From Clostridiaceae bacterium (GTDB lineage Bacteria > Bacillota > Clostridia > Oscillospirales > Acutalibacteraceae), in assembly GCA_016303035.1 (NCBI GenBank), contig JAEDML010000065.1:1-7092 (forward strand): a stretch of DNA of 7,092 nt, given 5' to 3'. Positions 1 to 6,983 of this stretch are shown one piece after another. The stretch's first letter is position 1. Each line of letters begins with the position of its first letter. Made by a program: the position numbers and the translations under genes. The notes below the pieces were generated by a model. It did not search any database. It saw nothing but the letters and a program-made list of their open reading frames with translations, and was not told the origin of the DNA.

Positions 1-1661
1 ATATTCTCGGCAGCCTTCCACTTTGCGGTATATTCGTTTAACTTCTTCATTATCTGAAGTCCGAATTCCTTGCCCTCGGGCTCGGTAAGCTTTTTGCCTA
101 TCATACTGTAAACACATTCCCAAAGTCCCGCATATCCGAGCGACAGTGTAGAATATCCGCCGTGGAGATATTTATCAATCTTCTCGCCTTTTTTAAGCCT
201 TAACAGCGCACCGTGCTGCCAGAGAATGGGCGCCGCGTCCGAAAGGGTGCCGGTAAGGCGTTCGTGGCGGCACTGCAGCGCACGGTGGCAAAGCTCCATA
301 CGCTCGTCGAAAATCTCCCAGAATCTATCCATGTCTTTTTCGGCCGAAAGACCGATATCAACAAGATTGACCGTTACAACGCCCTGATTGAATCTTCCGT
401 AATACTTGGGCTTGCCGTTTTCATCAATATAAGGTGTTAAGAAGCTGCGGCAGCCCATGCAGGTGTAGCAGTGACCCTCCCCGTTCTTATCAACCTTATT
501 CTGAAGCATAATTTTTTCAGAAATATAATCGGGAACCAAACGCTTGGCGGTGCATTTTGCCGCAAGCTTGGTAAGATACCAATACTTTCCGTCCTCGGTT
601 ACATTATCCTCTTCAAGAACATAAATAAGCTTCGGGAAAGCCGGAGTTATCCAAACGCCCTTTTCGTTCTTAACACCCCTGTAGCGCTGTTTCAGAGTTT
701 CCTCGATTATAAGCGCAAGGTCGGCCTTCTCCTGCTCGTTCTTAGCCTCATTAAGATACATAAATACCGTTACAAACGGCGCCTGACCGTTGGTTGTCAT
801 AAGTGTAACAACCTGATACTGTATCATCTGAACGCCGCTCTTAACCTCTTCACGAAGACGCTTTTCGACTATTTTATTAAGATTTTCCTCAGATATTTCC
901 TCGTCTATTTCCTTAAACTCTTCGATTACTCTGGTCCTGATTTTGCGGCGGCTGATGTCCACAAACGGGGCAAGATGCGCAAGGCTTATGCTCTGTCCGC
1001 CGTACTGGCAGGAGGCAACCTGTGCGATTATCTGTGTTGCAATATTGCAGGCTGTGGAAAAGCTGTGGGGCTTTTCGATAAGAGTTTCGCTTATAACCGT
1101 ACCGTTTTGCAGCATATCCTCAAGATTAACAAGGTCGCAGTTGTGCATATGCTGTGCAAAATAATCGGCGTCATGGAAGTGGATGATTCCCTTTTCGTGT
1201 GCGTCTACAATATCGTGCGGTAAAAGCAGGCGCTTTGTAATATCCTTGCTTACCTCACCCGCCATATAATCGCGCTGAACGCTGTTAACGGTGGGGTTCT
1301 TATTGGAATTTTCCTGCTTTACTTCCTCATTATTACACTCGATAAGGCTTAAAATCTGTTCATCTGTAGTGTTGGCCTTACGGACAAGCGCACGGTTGTA
1401 GCGGTAGGTTATATAGCTGCGCGCAACGCTGAAGGCGCGCTGATTCATAATCTGATCCTCTACCATATCCTGTATTTCTTCAACGCTTAAAGAGCGGTTC
1501 ATATTTACTGCCGCACTTTCAACATCCTCTGCAATACGCTTTATCTGAACTTCCGTCATACGGTCGCTCGGAACTACGCTTTCATTTGCCTTTGTGACCG
1601 CAACTATAATCTTCTGCGGATCGAATGTGACCTCGGCGCCGCTCCTCTTGATGATTTTCAT
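1..1661 (-). CDS. nrdD: Anaerobic (class III) ribonucleoside-triphosphate reductase, N-terminal 553 residues, cut by window edge
   Basis: This oxygen-sensitive glycyl-radical enzyme reduces ribonucleoside triphosphates to deoxyribonucleotides in the cytoplasm, supplying DNA precursors without oxygen. The reading frame is open from an ATG at 1661 to the left edge. An ATP-cone allosteric domain covers about residues 1-95 (KRSGAEVTFDPQKI near the start). The catalytic barrel follows, with HNCDLVNL around C175, MTTNGQAPFVT at 288-298 and CYTCMGCRS at 398-406; the cysteines in these motifs match the redox and thiyl-radical positions of the family. Family members are roughly 700 residues, so about 150 are missing, including the C-terminal zinc-binding cysteines and the glycyl-radical loop. 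The start is supported by GGGGGAA seven to eight bases upstream and by the N-terminal match to the ATP cone. A promoter and NrdR box precede it. The activase gene nrdG often lies downstream, but that side is outside the window. No frameshift is seen. Confidence 0.97.
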   Translation of the reverse strand, partial: MKIIKRSGAEVTFDPQKIIVAVTKANESVVPSDRMTEVQIKRIAEDVESAAVNMNRSLSVEEIQDMVEDQIMNQRAFSVARSYITYRYNRALVRKANTTDEQILSLIECNNEEVKQENSNKNPTVNSVQRDYMAGEVSKDITKRLLLPHDIVDAHEKGIIHFHDADYFAQHMHNCDLVNLEDMLQNGTVISETLIEKPHSFSTACNIATQIIAQVASCQYGGQSISLAHLAPFVDISRRKIRTRVIEEFKEIDEEISEENLNKIVEKRLREEVKSGVQMIQYQVVTLMTTNGQAPFVTVFMYLNEAKNEQEKADLALIIEETLKQRYRGVKNEKGVWITPAFPKLIYVLEEDNVTEDGKYWYLTKLAAKCTAKRLVPDYISEKIMLQNKVDKNGEGHCYTCMGCRSFLTPYIDENGKPKYYGRFNQGVVTVNLVDIGLSAEKDMDRFWEIFDERMELCHRALQCRHERLTGTLSDAAPILWQHGALLRLKKGEKIDKYLHGGYSTLSLGYAGLWECVYSMIGKKLTEPEGKEFGLQIMKKLNEYTAKWKAAEN

Positions 1662-1704
1662 AAGACTTCCCCCGTTGTGTAATATAATCGTTCTTTTTCA
1701 AAAA

Positions 1705-1720
1705 ACACAATATCTTGTGT
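1705..1720 (-). promoter_or_regulatory. NrdR box (operator for the ribonucleotide reductase repressor)
   Basis: The minus strand reads ACACAAGATATTGTGT. It matches the known NrdR-box consensus acaCwAtATaTwGtgt at 15 of 16 positions and is almost palindromic. It lies just downstream of the nrdD -10 element, around the expected transcription start, where bound NrdR would block initiation. NrdR is an ATP/dATP-sensing zinc-ribbon plus ATP-cone repressor of reductase genes. Boxes usually come in pairs. The best second candidate is 1738-1753, between the -10 and -35, which matches only about 9 of 16 positions with a 17-bp gap. Confidence 0.85.
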
Positions 1721-1731
1721 TGGCAGATACC

Positions 1732-1759
1732 ATTATACCACATTATCTAAAAAAATCAA
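1732..1759 (-). promoter_or_regulatory. Promoter of nrdD
   Basis: Read on the minus strand, a -35 element TTGATT (1759-1754) lies 16 bases from a perfect -10 TATAAT (1737-1732), which is preceded by TGG and so forms an extended -10. Transcription would begin near 1725 and leave a leader of about 65 nt. It is the only convincing sigma-A type promoter in the yitT-nrdD gap. No strong terminator was found after yitT, so some read-through from yitT is possible. Confidence 0.7.
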
Positions 1760-1804
1760 TAGTAAATTTCACAATTTTTTAAACGGAATTTTATACATTA
1801 CATA

Positions 1805-2659
1805 TTATCGGTTGGCTTTAAAGCCCTGACCGAAAATTTCTCCTGCCTCGCCGACAACTATAAAGGCGTTACTGTCGTTTTCGCCCACTATTCTGTAAAC
1901 CGCTGAAACCTCGTGCCGGCGAAGCACGCACATAAGCATTTTTTTATCGCTTCCCGTATAGCCGCCCACAACATTCATAACCGTTACCCCTCTGCGGACT
2001 TCGGTCATTACGGCGTCGGATATTTCCTTTGCCGAGTCGGTAATTATATAAACTATTTTCCCCTTGTCCGCCCCGTAAAGCATAACATCCATAATGCGCG
2101 ACGAGGCGTAAAGCGAAATTACGGAATAAAGCGCGCTTTGAACATTTCCGTAGGCGAGTGCCGCTATCATAACTACGGCGGCGTCACTCATAAGAATAAG
2201 CCTGCCGACGGTAAAATGACGGAATTTTCGGTTTATAACCTTTGCTATTATGTCCACTCCGCCCGTGGTAGCGCCCCTCAGCATTACAATGCTGAGTCCC
2301 AACCCCATAAGAATACCTCCGAAAACCGCCGCCAAAATAAGGTCTATTTTAAACGCCGGCAGTAAATTTTCGGTTATTTCGAGCATAAAAGAAAGGATTG
2401 TTGTCGCTATCGCGGTTTTGGTTATGAAAATTCCGCCGAACTTTATAAATCCCAATATAAGTATCGGAATATTAAGCAGAAAAAGCACAATGCCAGTAGG
2501 AAGCATAAAAAGATAATTAAGCACGGTGGCAATACCTGTCAGTCCGCCCGGAGATATTTCGTTAGGCGAAATAAACATAGTAACCGCAATCGAATAAACG
2601 CCGCAGCCTACAATATAAAAAGCTATGTCCGTAATAAAAGAAAAGAGCTTTTTTCTCAT
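1805..2659 (-). CDS. YitT family membrane protein (DUF161 plus C-terminal DUF2179)
   Basis: A 284-residue integral membrane protein of the YitT family, whose transport or signalling role is not established. About five hydrophobic segments fall within residues 1-195. Family motifs are ISPGGLTG (35-42) and LRGATTGGVDIIAK (127-140). Residues from about 200 to the end form the soluble cytoplasmic DUF2179 domain, with IVYIITD at 202-208 and GGYTG at 232-236; DUF2179 is thought to be a ligand-sensing fold. Length is normal for the family. The ATG at 2659 has TAGGAG about eight bases upstream. The gene follows mrnC by 38 bp and is probably the last gene of the obgE group. Paralogues are common in Firmicutes, so a specific gene name would be unsafe. 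Confidence 0.92.
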   Translation of the reverse strand: MRKKLFSFITDIAFYIVGCGVYSIAVTMFISPNEISPGGLTGIATVLNYLFMLPTGIVLFLLNIPILILGFIKFGGIFITKTAIATTILSFMLEITENLLPAFKIDLILAAVFGGILMGLGLSIVMLRGATTGGVDIIAKVINRKFRHFTVGRLILMSDAAVVMIAALAYGNVQSALYSVISLYASSRIMDVMLYGADKGKIVYIITDSAKEISDAVMTEVRRGVTVMNVVGGYTGSDKKMLMCVLRRHEVSAVYRIVGENDSNAFIVVGEAGEIFGQGFKANR

Positions 2660-2670
2660 AGTAAAACTCC

Positions 2671-2709
2671 TAAAAAATAAAAAATTCAGATATACTTTTA
2701 TAGTATACC
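2671..2709 (-). terminator. A+T-rich hairpin with U-rich tail between mrnC and yitT (possible weak terminator)
   Basis: On the minus strand GGTATACT and AGTATATC can pair (8 bp with one G-U) around a five-base ATAAA loop. A T-rich run with two T6 stretches follows. The stem overlaps the mrnC stop codon. It is A+T-rich, so at best a weak terminator or a 3'-end stabilising stem; it may only reduce transcription into yitT. No clear yitT promoter was found. Confidence 0.25.
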
Positions 2710-3081
2710 CGAATTTTCATTCCATATTTTCCCGAAAAGCTCGTCGGCGCGGTCGGTTTTTCCGTCAAGATACAAATATCCGAAAAGACATTCAAGCCCC
2801 GTCGCCGTATGATACTCTCCGCCCGAAGAATGTTTGGGCGTTGTGCTTGTATGAAAGTTACGGCCGCGTTTAAAAATTTTAAGTTCTTCCTCGGTAAGCT
2901 CCGGCTCTATAATTTTAAAAGCCTCTGCCTGCGCCGAAGCGTTTACAAAGGCGACCGAAAGGCGGTGCAATTCGCCTGACGGACGGTTAACTTCGGCAAG
3001 ATAAGTCCTTACATACAGTCCGTAAACAGCGTCGCCCACAAAGGCAAGCACTGACGGACTCAAAAGATTAACCTTATCCAT
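2698..3081 (-). CDS. mrnC: Mini-ribonuclease 3 (23S rRNA maturation)
   Basis: Mini-RNase III is a dimeric, cytoplasmic double-strand RNA endonuclease that trims the 5' and 3' ends of 23S rRNA precursor in 50S particles. It has the RNase III catalytic domain but no dsRNA-binding domain, which agrees with its 127 residues. Visible motifs are LAFVGDAVYGLYVR (12-25) with the likely metal-binding D17, the KRGRN element (71-75), and TATGLECLFGYLYL (92-105) with the likely catalytic E97. The ATG at 3081 has AGGAG seven bases upstream. The obgE stop codon overlaps the TAGGAG containing this Shine-Dalgarno, so the two genes are probably translationally coupled. In Bacillus mrnC sits beside cysS; here it is next to the 50S assembly GTPase. 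Confidence 0.93.
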   Translation of the reverse strand: MDKVNLLSPSVLAFVGDAVYGLYVRTYLAEVNRPSGELHRLSVAFVNASAQAEAFKIIEPELTEEELKIFKRGRNFHTSTTPKHSSGGEYHTATGLECLFGYLYLDGKTDRADELFGKIWNENSGIL

Positions 3082-3091
3082 TCAACAACTC

Positions 3092-3094
<3 letters not shown>
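3079..3094 (-). promoter_or_regulatory. Shine-Dalgarno of mrnC overlapping the obgE stop codon
   Basis: The minus strand reads TAGGAGTTGTTGAATG. The TAG is the obgE stop codon and shares its AG with the AGGAG ribosome-binding site of mrnC, seven bases before the ATG. A ribosome ending on obgE would cover this site, so re-initiation coupling is likely. Confidence 0.7.
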
Positions 3095-4390
<1,296 letters not shown>

Positions 4391-4678
4391 CTACTCCGAA
4401 AAATCGAGAAATTCCGTTTCTGCTTCGGTGATTATATATGCTTCGTAAAGCCCCTTTGCGCGCTCAAAATCGGCGCTTGAAACATAAATATAATCGGGTG
4501 CCGCCGCAGGGCCTGCCAAAATTTTAAAGTACGCTCCTGCGCCGTACTGTCGGCATATAAAAGGAATATTCTCTTTTTTAAGTATGTCCTGAAAAATCTC
4601 GGAAGATACCGGATTTGTAATTACAGCCGCCAACAGCAATTCATTCTCCGCTTTCGTCTGCTTCGTCCTCTTGCTCAT
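4391..4678 (-). CDS. Small DUF2007-like protein, paralogue of the upstream zinc-ribbon protein
   Basis: A 95-residue soluble protein of unknown function. Its core resembles DUF2007 (putative prokaryotic signal-transducing protein) and is clearly related to the preceding gene's product. Shared elements in order are EIFxDIL, IPFxC, IYV, D, ERA, LY and ETEF. It has no zinc ribbon. I chose the ATG at 4678 because GGAG lies seven bases upstream. That start overlaps the preceding gene by 38 bp, and the basic head MSKRTKQTKA is simply the other frame of the neighbour's acidic tail. An alternative TTG at 4639, one base after the neighbour's stop and with GCGGAG six bases upstream, would give an 82-residue protein starting at the conserved core. 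A TTG at 4684 is also possible but too close to the GGAG. The call as a real gene is firm; the start is not. Confidence 0.75.
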   Translation of the reverse strand: MSKRTKQTKAENELLLAAVITNPVSSEIFQDILKKENIPFICRQYGAGAYFKILAGPAAAPDYIYVSSADFERAKGLYEAYIITEAETEFLDFSE

Positions 4679-5027
4679 AATCAAACTCCGTTTCCGAATT
4701 CATAAGCTCGCTGTAAAGCTGCTGCGCCCTTTCAAGGTCATAATCCTCCACATAGATTTCCGCGGCATTAAAGCCGCCTCCGAAAACTACCTTCATTCCG
4801 CCCTCTTTACAGGCAAACGGTATTCCGTTTTCGGTAAGAATATCCTTAAAAATTTCCTCGGTTACTACATCCTCTACAGAAACGGCAAGAACAGGATTTT
4901 TAAGCTCGGTATCTTCTGTTTCTTCTTCAATGTCCTGTTCTTTATCCTCTATCAGCTCTGCTCCGCAGACACTGCAAAGAACCGCATCGTCATCACATTC
5001 CGCTTGGCAAACATGGCAGATTTTCAT
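4641..5027 (-). CDS. Zinc-ribbon plus DUF2007-like protein
   Basis: A 128-residue soluble protein in two parts. Residues 1-24 form a zinc ribbon with two CxxC knuckles (C4/C7 and C18/C21). A strongly acidic linker (about 28-42) leads to a DUF2007-like domain (about 46-107) with EEIFKDIL, IPFAC, IYVEDYDLERAQQLY. The acidic tail EQEDEADESGE ends inside the next gene. DUF2007 is named as a putative signal-transducing domain; no biochemical role is established, so I assign none. The ATG at 5027 is chosen over an in-frame TTG at 5045 because AAGGAA lies eight bases before the ATG and the zinc ribbon begins there. The rpmA terminator ends about 16 nt upstream, with no room for a separate promoter. 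Lying between rpmA and obgE suggests, but does not prove, a link to ribosome assembly or its zinc status. Confidence 0.85.
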   Translation of the reverse strand: MKICHVCQAECDDDAVLCSVCGAELIEDKEQDIEEETEDTELKNPVLAVSVEDVVTEEIFKDILTENGIPFACKEGGMKVVFGGGFNAAEIYVEDYDLERAQQLYSELMNSETEFDYEQEDEADESGE

Positions 5028-5043
5028 ATGGCAAATTCCTTTC

Positions 5044-5090
5044 AAAAAAAATAAATCCGGACGGCTTATTTAGACGCGCCGCCCGGATTT
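5044..5090 (-). terminator. Strong intrinsic terminator after rpmA, possibly attenuating the downstream operon
   Basis: On the minus strand AAATCCGGGCGGC (5090-5078) pairs with GCCGTCCGGATTT (5065-5053) over 13 bp with a single G-U, around a 12-nt loop. One A and eight T residues follow (to 5044). This is a textbook Rho-independent terminator, starting about 10 bp after the rpmA stop. The next gene begins only about 16 nt beyond the T-tract, so that gene and obgE must be reached by read-through or by a promoter I could not see. Confidence 0.92.
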
Positions 5091-5099
5091 GATTTTATC

Positions 5100-5384
5100 T
5101 TACTGCTCAACGGCATAGATGCTGACCTGCTTACGGTCCTTACCTACGCGCTCGAACTTAACCTTACCGTCGATCAAAGCAAATAAGGTATCGTCAGATC
5201 CACGGCCTACATTATTGCCGGCATGGATGTGAGTTCCTCTCTGTCTTACAAGAATGTTGCCTGCAAGAACAAACTGACCGTCCGCTCTCTTTACGCCGAG
5301 ACGCTTGGATTCACTGTCGCGTCCGTTCTTTGTAGAACCCATACCTTTTTTATGGGCGAATAACTGAATGTTAATCTTTAACAT
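5100..5384 (-). CDS. rpmA: 50S ribosomal protein L27 with cleavable N-terminal extension
   Basis: L27 is a large-subunit protein whose N-terminal tail reaches the peptidyl-transferase centre. The 94-residue product has the hallmark [15 protein letters not shown] (10-24), LGVKRADGQ and [21 protein letters not shown]. As in other Firmicutes the tail is preceded by nine extra residues, MLKINIQLF, ending in the phenylalanine after which the protease Prp cuts to expose AHKKG. The start at 5384 is set by this conserved extension and by a strong GGAGGT seven bases upstream. An in-frame extension to 5471 has no family support and lies inside prp. The gene overlaps the prp end by 14 bp and its Shine-Dalgarno is inside the last prp codons, so translation is coupled. 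A strong terminator follows. Confidence 0.98.
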   Translation of the reverse strand: MLKINIQLFAHKKGMGSTKNGRDSESKRLGVKRADGQFVLAGNILVRQRGTHIHAGNNVGRGSDDTLFALIDGKVKFERVGKDRKQVSIYAVEQ

Positions 5385-5703
5385 CTTCTGCACCTCCGTA
5401 AATTTTAATGTTGCTGTCATACTGACCGGCAAGCTGTTCGATATGAAGCTTAAAGCCTTTAAGCACTGCAAAAGCGATACTGTCGGGATTCTTCACCGTA
5501 AAACGCATATGCGCTTCGTCAATATCGGCGCTGTACTTGCAGCCGACAACCTCAATTATCGTATTTGCAGCCATATACGCCGCGGAGGAAACCGCCGCGC
5601 AGACTGTTTTACCGGTCTCATCGTCACCGTCTACCGAACAGTGACCGCTGATATCAAAGCCGTAAATGCCTTGTTTATCAGCCAGAAATTTTACACGCGT
5701 CAT
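5371..5703 (-). CDS. prp: Ribosomal-processing cysteine protease Prp (YsxB family)
   Basis: Prp is a small dimeric cysteine protease that removes the N-terminal extension of L27 during ribosome assembly in Firmicutes. The 110-residue product has the family core ISGHCSV followed by [16 protein letters not shown]21 and C35 are the likely catalytic pair, and a [15 protein letters not shown] helix region comes later. From memory the S. aureus enzyme uses H22 and C34, so the loop between them here is about two residues longer. The gene lies between rplU and rpmA, the invariant Firmicute context. Its ATG at 5703 is five bases after the rplU stop and has no recognisable Shine-Dalgarno, suggesting translation by re-initiation and lower yield than the flanking ribosomal proteins. 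The substrate motif is present in the adjacent rpmA. Confidence 0.93.
   Translation of the reverse strand: MTRVKFLADKQGIYGFDISGHCSVDGDDETGKTVCAAVSSAAYMAANTIIEVVGCKYSADIDEAHMRFTVKNPDSIAFAVLKGFKLHIEQLAGQYDSNIKIYGGAEDVKD
5382..5396 (-). promoter_or_regulatory. Strong Shine-Dalgarno of rpmA inside the prp coding end
   Basis: The minus strand reads CGGAGGTGCAGAAGATG. GGAGGT sits in the prp codons for Gly-Gly near its C terminus, seven bases before the rpmA ATG. It contrasts with the lack of any such site before prp itself and fixes the L27 start. Confidence 0.85.
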
Positions 5704-5708
5704 ACAAA

Positions 5709-6014
5709 TCAGCCGATTTCGTTGATCTGTACCTTTGTGTACGGCTGTCTGTGTCCCATCTTGCGGGAACTGCTCTTCTTGGGCTTATAGGTAAACACGG
5801 TAATCTTGCTGCCCTTGCCGTTCTTTAAAACGGTGCCCTTTACAAAAGCGTCCTTAACATAGGGTTTGCCAACCTTTAAAGTTCTGTTGCTTACGGCAAC
5901 AACCTTGTCGAAGGTAACTTCCTCGTCAACCTGTGCGTCAAGCTTTTCAACATAAATAACGTCGCCGTTCTGAACACGGTACTGCTTTCCGCCTGTTTCG
6001 ATAATTGCGTACAT
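5709..6014 (-). CDS. rplU: 50S ribosomal protein L21
   Basis: L21 is a 23S rRNA-binding protein of the large subunit. The 101-residue product starts [14 protein letters not shown], the standard L21 N terminus, and has GDVIYVEKL (17-25), the [23 protein letters not shown] core (58-80) and the basic [14 protein letters not shown] end (84-97), normal length for the family. The ATG at 6014 has AGGTG upstream within AGGCAGGTG. It is the first gene of rplU-prp-rpmA, with a near-consensus promoter about 100 bp upstream and a leader that can fold over its Shine-Dalgarno. Its stop is five bases before the prp start. Confidence 0.98.
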   Translation of the reverse strand: MYAIIETGGKQYRVQNGDVIYVEKLDAQVDEEVTFDKVVAVSNRTLKVGKPYVKDAFVKGTVLKNGKGSKITVFTYKPKKSSSRKMGHRQPYTKVQINEIG

Positions 6015-6021
6015 TTTACTA

Positions 6022-6064
6022 CACCTGCCTGTTATTTTCCAGTCTCGCTAAAGATAGGCGCGTG
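6022..6064 (-). promoter_or_regulatory. Candidate rplU leader hairpin sequestering the Shine-Dalgarno
   Basis: In the leader, CACGCGCCT (6064-6056) can pair with AGGCAGGTG (6030-6022), giving four and three base pairs around a two-base internal loop. The 3' arm is the rplU ribosome-binding site. Upstream the leader also holds a small stem AAGCC/GGCTT (about 6106-6087) and TTAAG/CTTAA. Autoregulatory L21 leader RNAs are known in Firmicutes. I cannot confirm that this matches that family, so it is reported as a candidate. Confidence 0.4.
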
Positions 6065-6110
6065 CCGATTTTAAGCACAACTTAATAAGCCCACAATATG
6101 CGGCTTGACT

Positions 6111-6139
6111 ATTTTAACACACTCCGTTTATTTTGTCAA
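6111..6139 (-). promoter_or_regulatory. Promoter of the rplU-prp-rpmA operon
   Basis: On the minus strand a perfect -35 TTGACA (6139-6134) is followed by exactly 17 bases and a -10 TAAAAT (6116-6111, five of six). The start would be near 6104, giving a leader of about 90 nt. Near-consensus strength suits a ribosomal-protein operon. Confidence 0.85.
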
Positions 6140-6168
6140 GAATTTAAGTTGATTACTTTTAGTGATTT

Positions 6169-6189
6169 AAAAACACGGAAAATTATCCG
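6169..6189 (-). terminator. Weak candidate terminator after the TRIC-family gene
   Basis: On the minus strand CGGA (6189-6186) can pair with TCCG (6179-6176) around a six-base loop, followed by TG and five T residues. The stem has only four pairs, so termination would be inefficient. No better candidate exists between this gene and the rplU promoter. Confidence 0.25.
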
Positions 6190-6196
6190 ATACCTT

Positions 6197-6850
6197 TTAC
6201 TCTTTGCCGTTTTCCCGATCTTCGGTTTCCTTTATTTTAGGAAGCCCGAGCCGCAGATATGCAGAAAGGAATCTTATTGCAATTATAACAATACAGCATA
6301 CAATCATCGAAAGATTACGGCCTGCCGTATCCCACAAAGCGCAGCAGACCAGCGCCCCTATTATTGAAGCGCATGCATATATGTGCTTTACAAATATATA
6401 CGGCGGATTGCCGGCAAGTATATCTCTCATCAGTCCGCCGCCGACGCCCGTTACGGTTCCCAAAAAAACAGTGAAAAACACGCCTTTAAAACCGTTGTCG
6501 TAAGCCGCCGCAACACCGACCGAAGTGAAAATTCCGAGTCCTATTGAGTCGGCTGTTAACATAACGGTTTCGGTAAAATGGTTTTTTAAACCGTCTATTT
6601 TAAACCATATAGCAATAAAGGTTATAACGGAAACTGCGACGGCGGTAATTGCATATACGGGGCTTGAAAACATAGCCGGCGGCAGTTTGCCTAAGAATAT
6701 ATCCCTGAGAAGACCTCCTCCGCAGGCGGCAATAACTCCCAAAACAATCACACCGAAAATGTCCATCTTTTTCTTTAACCCCTCAACCGCGCCGGAAATT
6801 GCAAATGCAGCAGTTCCCACAAATTCAAGCGCAAAGAAAAAATCCTTCAC
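6197..6850 (-). CDS. TRIC / UPF0126 (YicG-like) cation-channel family membrane protein
   Basis: Bacterial homologues of TRIC channels are trimeric, seven-helix proteins conducting monovalent cations; the physiological role in bacteria is uncertain. The 217-residue product has the two internal UPF0126 repeats. The first centres on CGGGLLRDIFLGKLPP (43-58) and the second on VGGGLMRDILAGNPP (136-150), each with the glycine-rich helix break that forms the pore. About seven hydrophobic segments span residues 4-197, followed by a short charged tail. Length is typical. The start is a GTG at 6850 with AAGGTG eight bases upstream. The codon just before is an in-frame TAG, so no longer form is possible. 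It is monocistronic by position, with its own promoter and an operator-rich upstream region. Confidence 0.93.
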   Translation of the reverse strand: MKDFFFALEFVGTAAFAISGAVEGLKKKMDIFGVIVLGVIAACGGGLLRDIFLGKLPPAMFSSPVYAITAVAVSVITFIAIWFKIDGLKNHFTETVMLTADSIGLGIFTSVGVAAAYDNGFKGVFFTVFLGTVTGVGGGLMRDILAGNPPYIFVKHIYACASIIGALVCCALWDTAGRNLSMIVCCIVIIAIRFLSAYLRLGLPKIKETEDRENGKE

Positions 6851-6895
6851 CTAAACCACACCTTCTAAATAAACACCGGCATAATTCGCATTTTC

Positions 6896-6938
6896 GAAAT
6901 TTATCAACTCTTATGCTCGTTATGCGTGCTTAAATTTC
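6896..6938 (-). repeat. Inverted repeat in the TRIC-gene leader
   Basis: GAAATTTA (6938-6931, minus strand) and TAAATTTC (6903-6896) are perfect 8-bp complements separated by 27 nt, all inside the expected 5' leader. The separating segment contains two GCATAA copies three bases apart. The arms are A+T-rich, so chance pairing is quite possible. Confidence 0.3.
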
Positions 6939-6954
6939 CCGAAAATATGTATTT

Positions 6955-6983
6955 ATTATATCAACAAATATATTTATTTACAA
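6955..6983 (-). promoter_or_regulatory. Leftward promoter of the TRIC-family gene
   Basis: On the minus strand TTGTAA (6983-6978, four of six at -35) is followed by 17 bases and a perfect TATAAT (6960-6955) preceded by TGA, an extended -10. The start would be near 6948, leaving a leader of nearly 100 nt before the GTG. Confidence 0.6.

Noticed and set aside
213..440. Short plus-strand frames at 213-440, 943-1164 and 1594-1782
   Set aside because: All are antisense to nrdD or its promoter and lack a ribosome-binding site or recognisable domain.
471..1223. Plus-strand reading frame of 250 codons
   Set aside because: It lies wholly antisense to nrdD, whose protein is unmistakable; the plus-strand translation has no family features.
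1677..1692. Possible second NrdR box on the downstream side
   Set aside because: Only about half of the consensus positions match, the outer GTGT/ACAC arms are missing, and the spacing is about 28 bp.
1752..1804. Possible terminator after yitT
   Set aside because: The stretch is A+T-rich with no stem containing enough G-C pairs; no convincing hairpin plus T-tract was found.
1913..2516. Plus-strand frames opposite yitT
   Set aside because: Antisense shadows; the minus-strand YitT protein explains the sequence fully.
5028..5045. TTG start six codons upstream for the zinc-ribbon protein
   Set aside because: It lies at the terminator T-tract with no ribosome-binding site; the ATG at 5027 has AAGGAA at good spacing.
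4671..5054. Plus-strand frame of 127 codons opposite the zinc-ribbon gene
   Set aside because: The minus-strand frame has two CxxC knuckles, a domain shared with its neighbour and a ribosome-binding site; the plus frame has none of these.
5385..5471. Longer L27 start giving 123 residues
   Set aside because: The extra part is inside prp, has no L27 similarity, and the GGAGGT site plus conserved MLKINIQLF extension fix the start at 5384.
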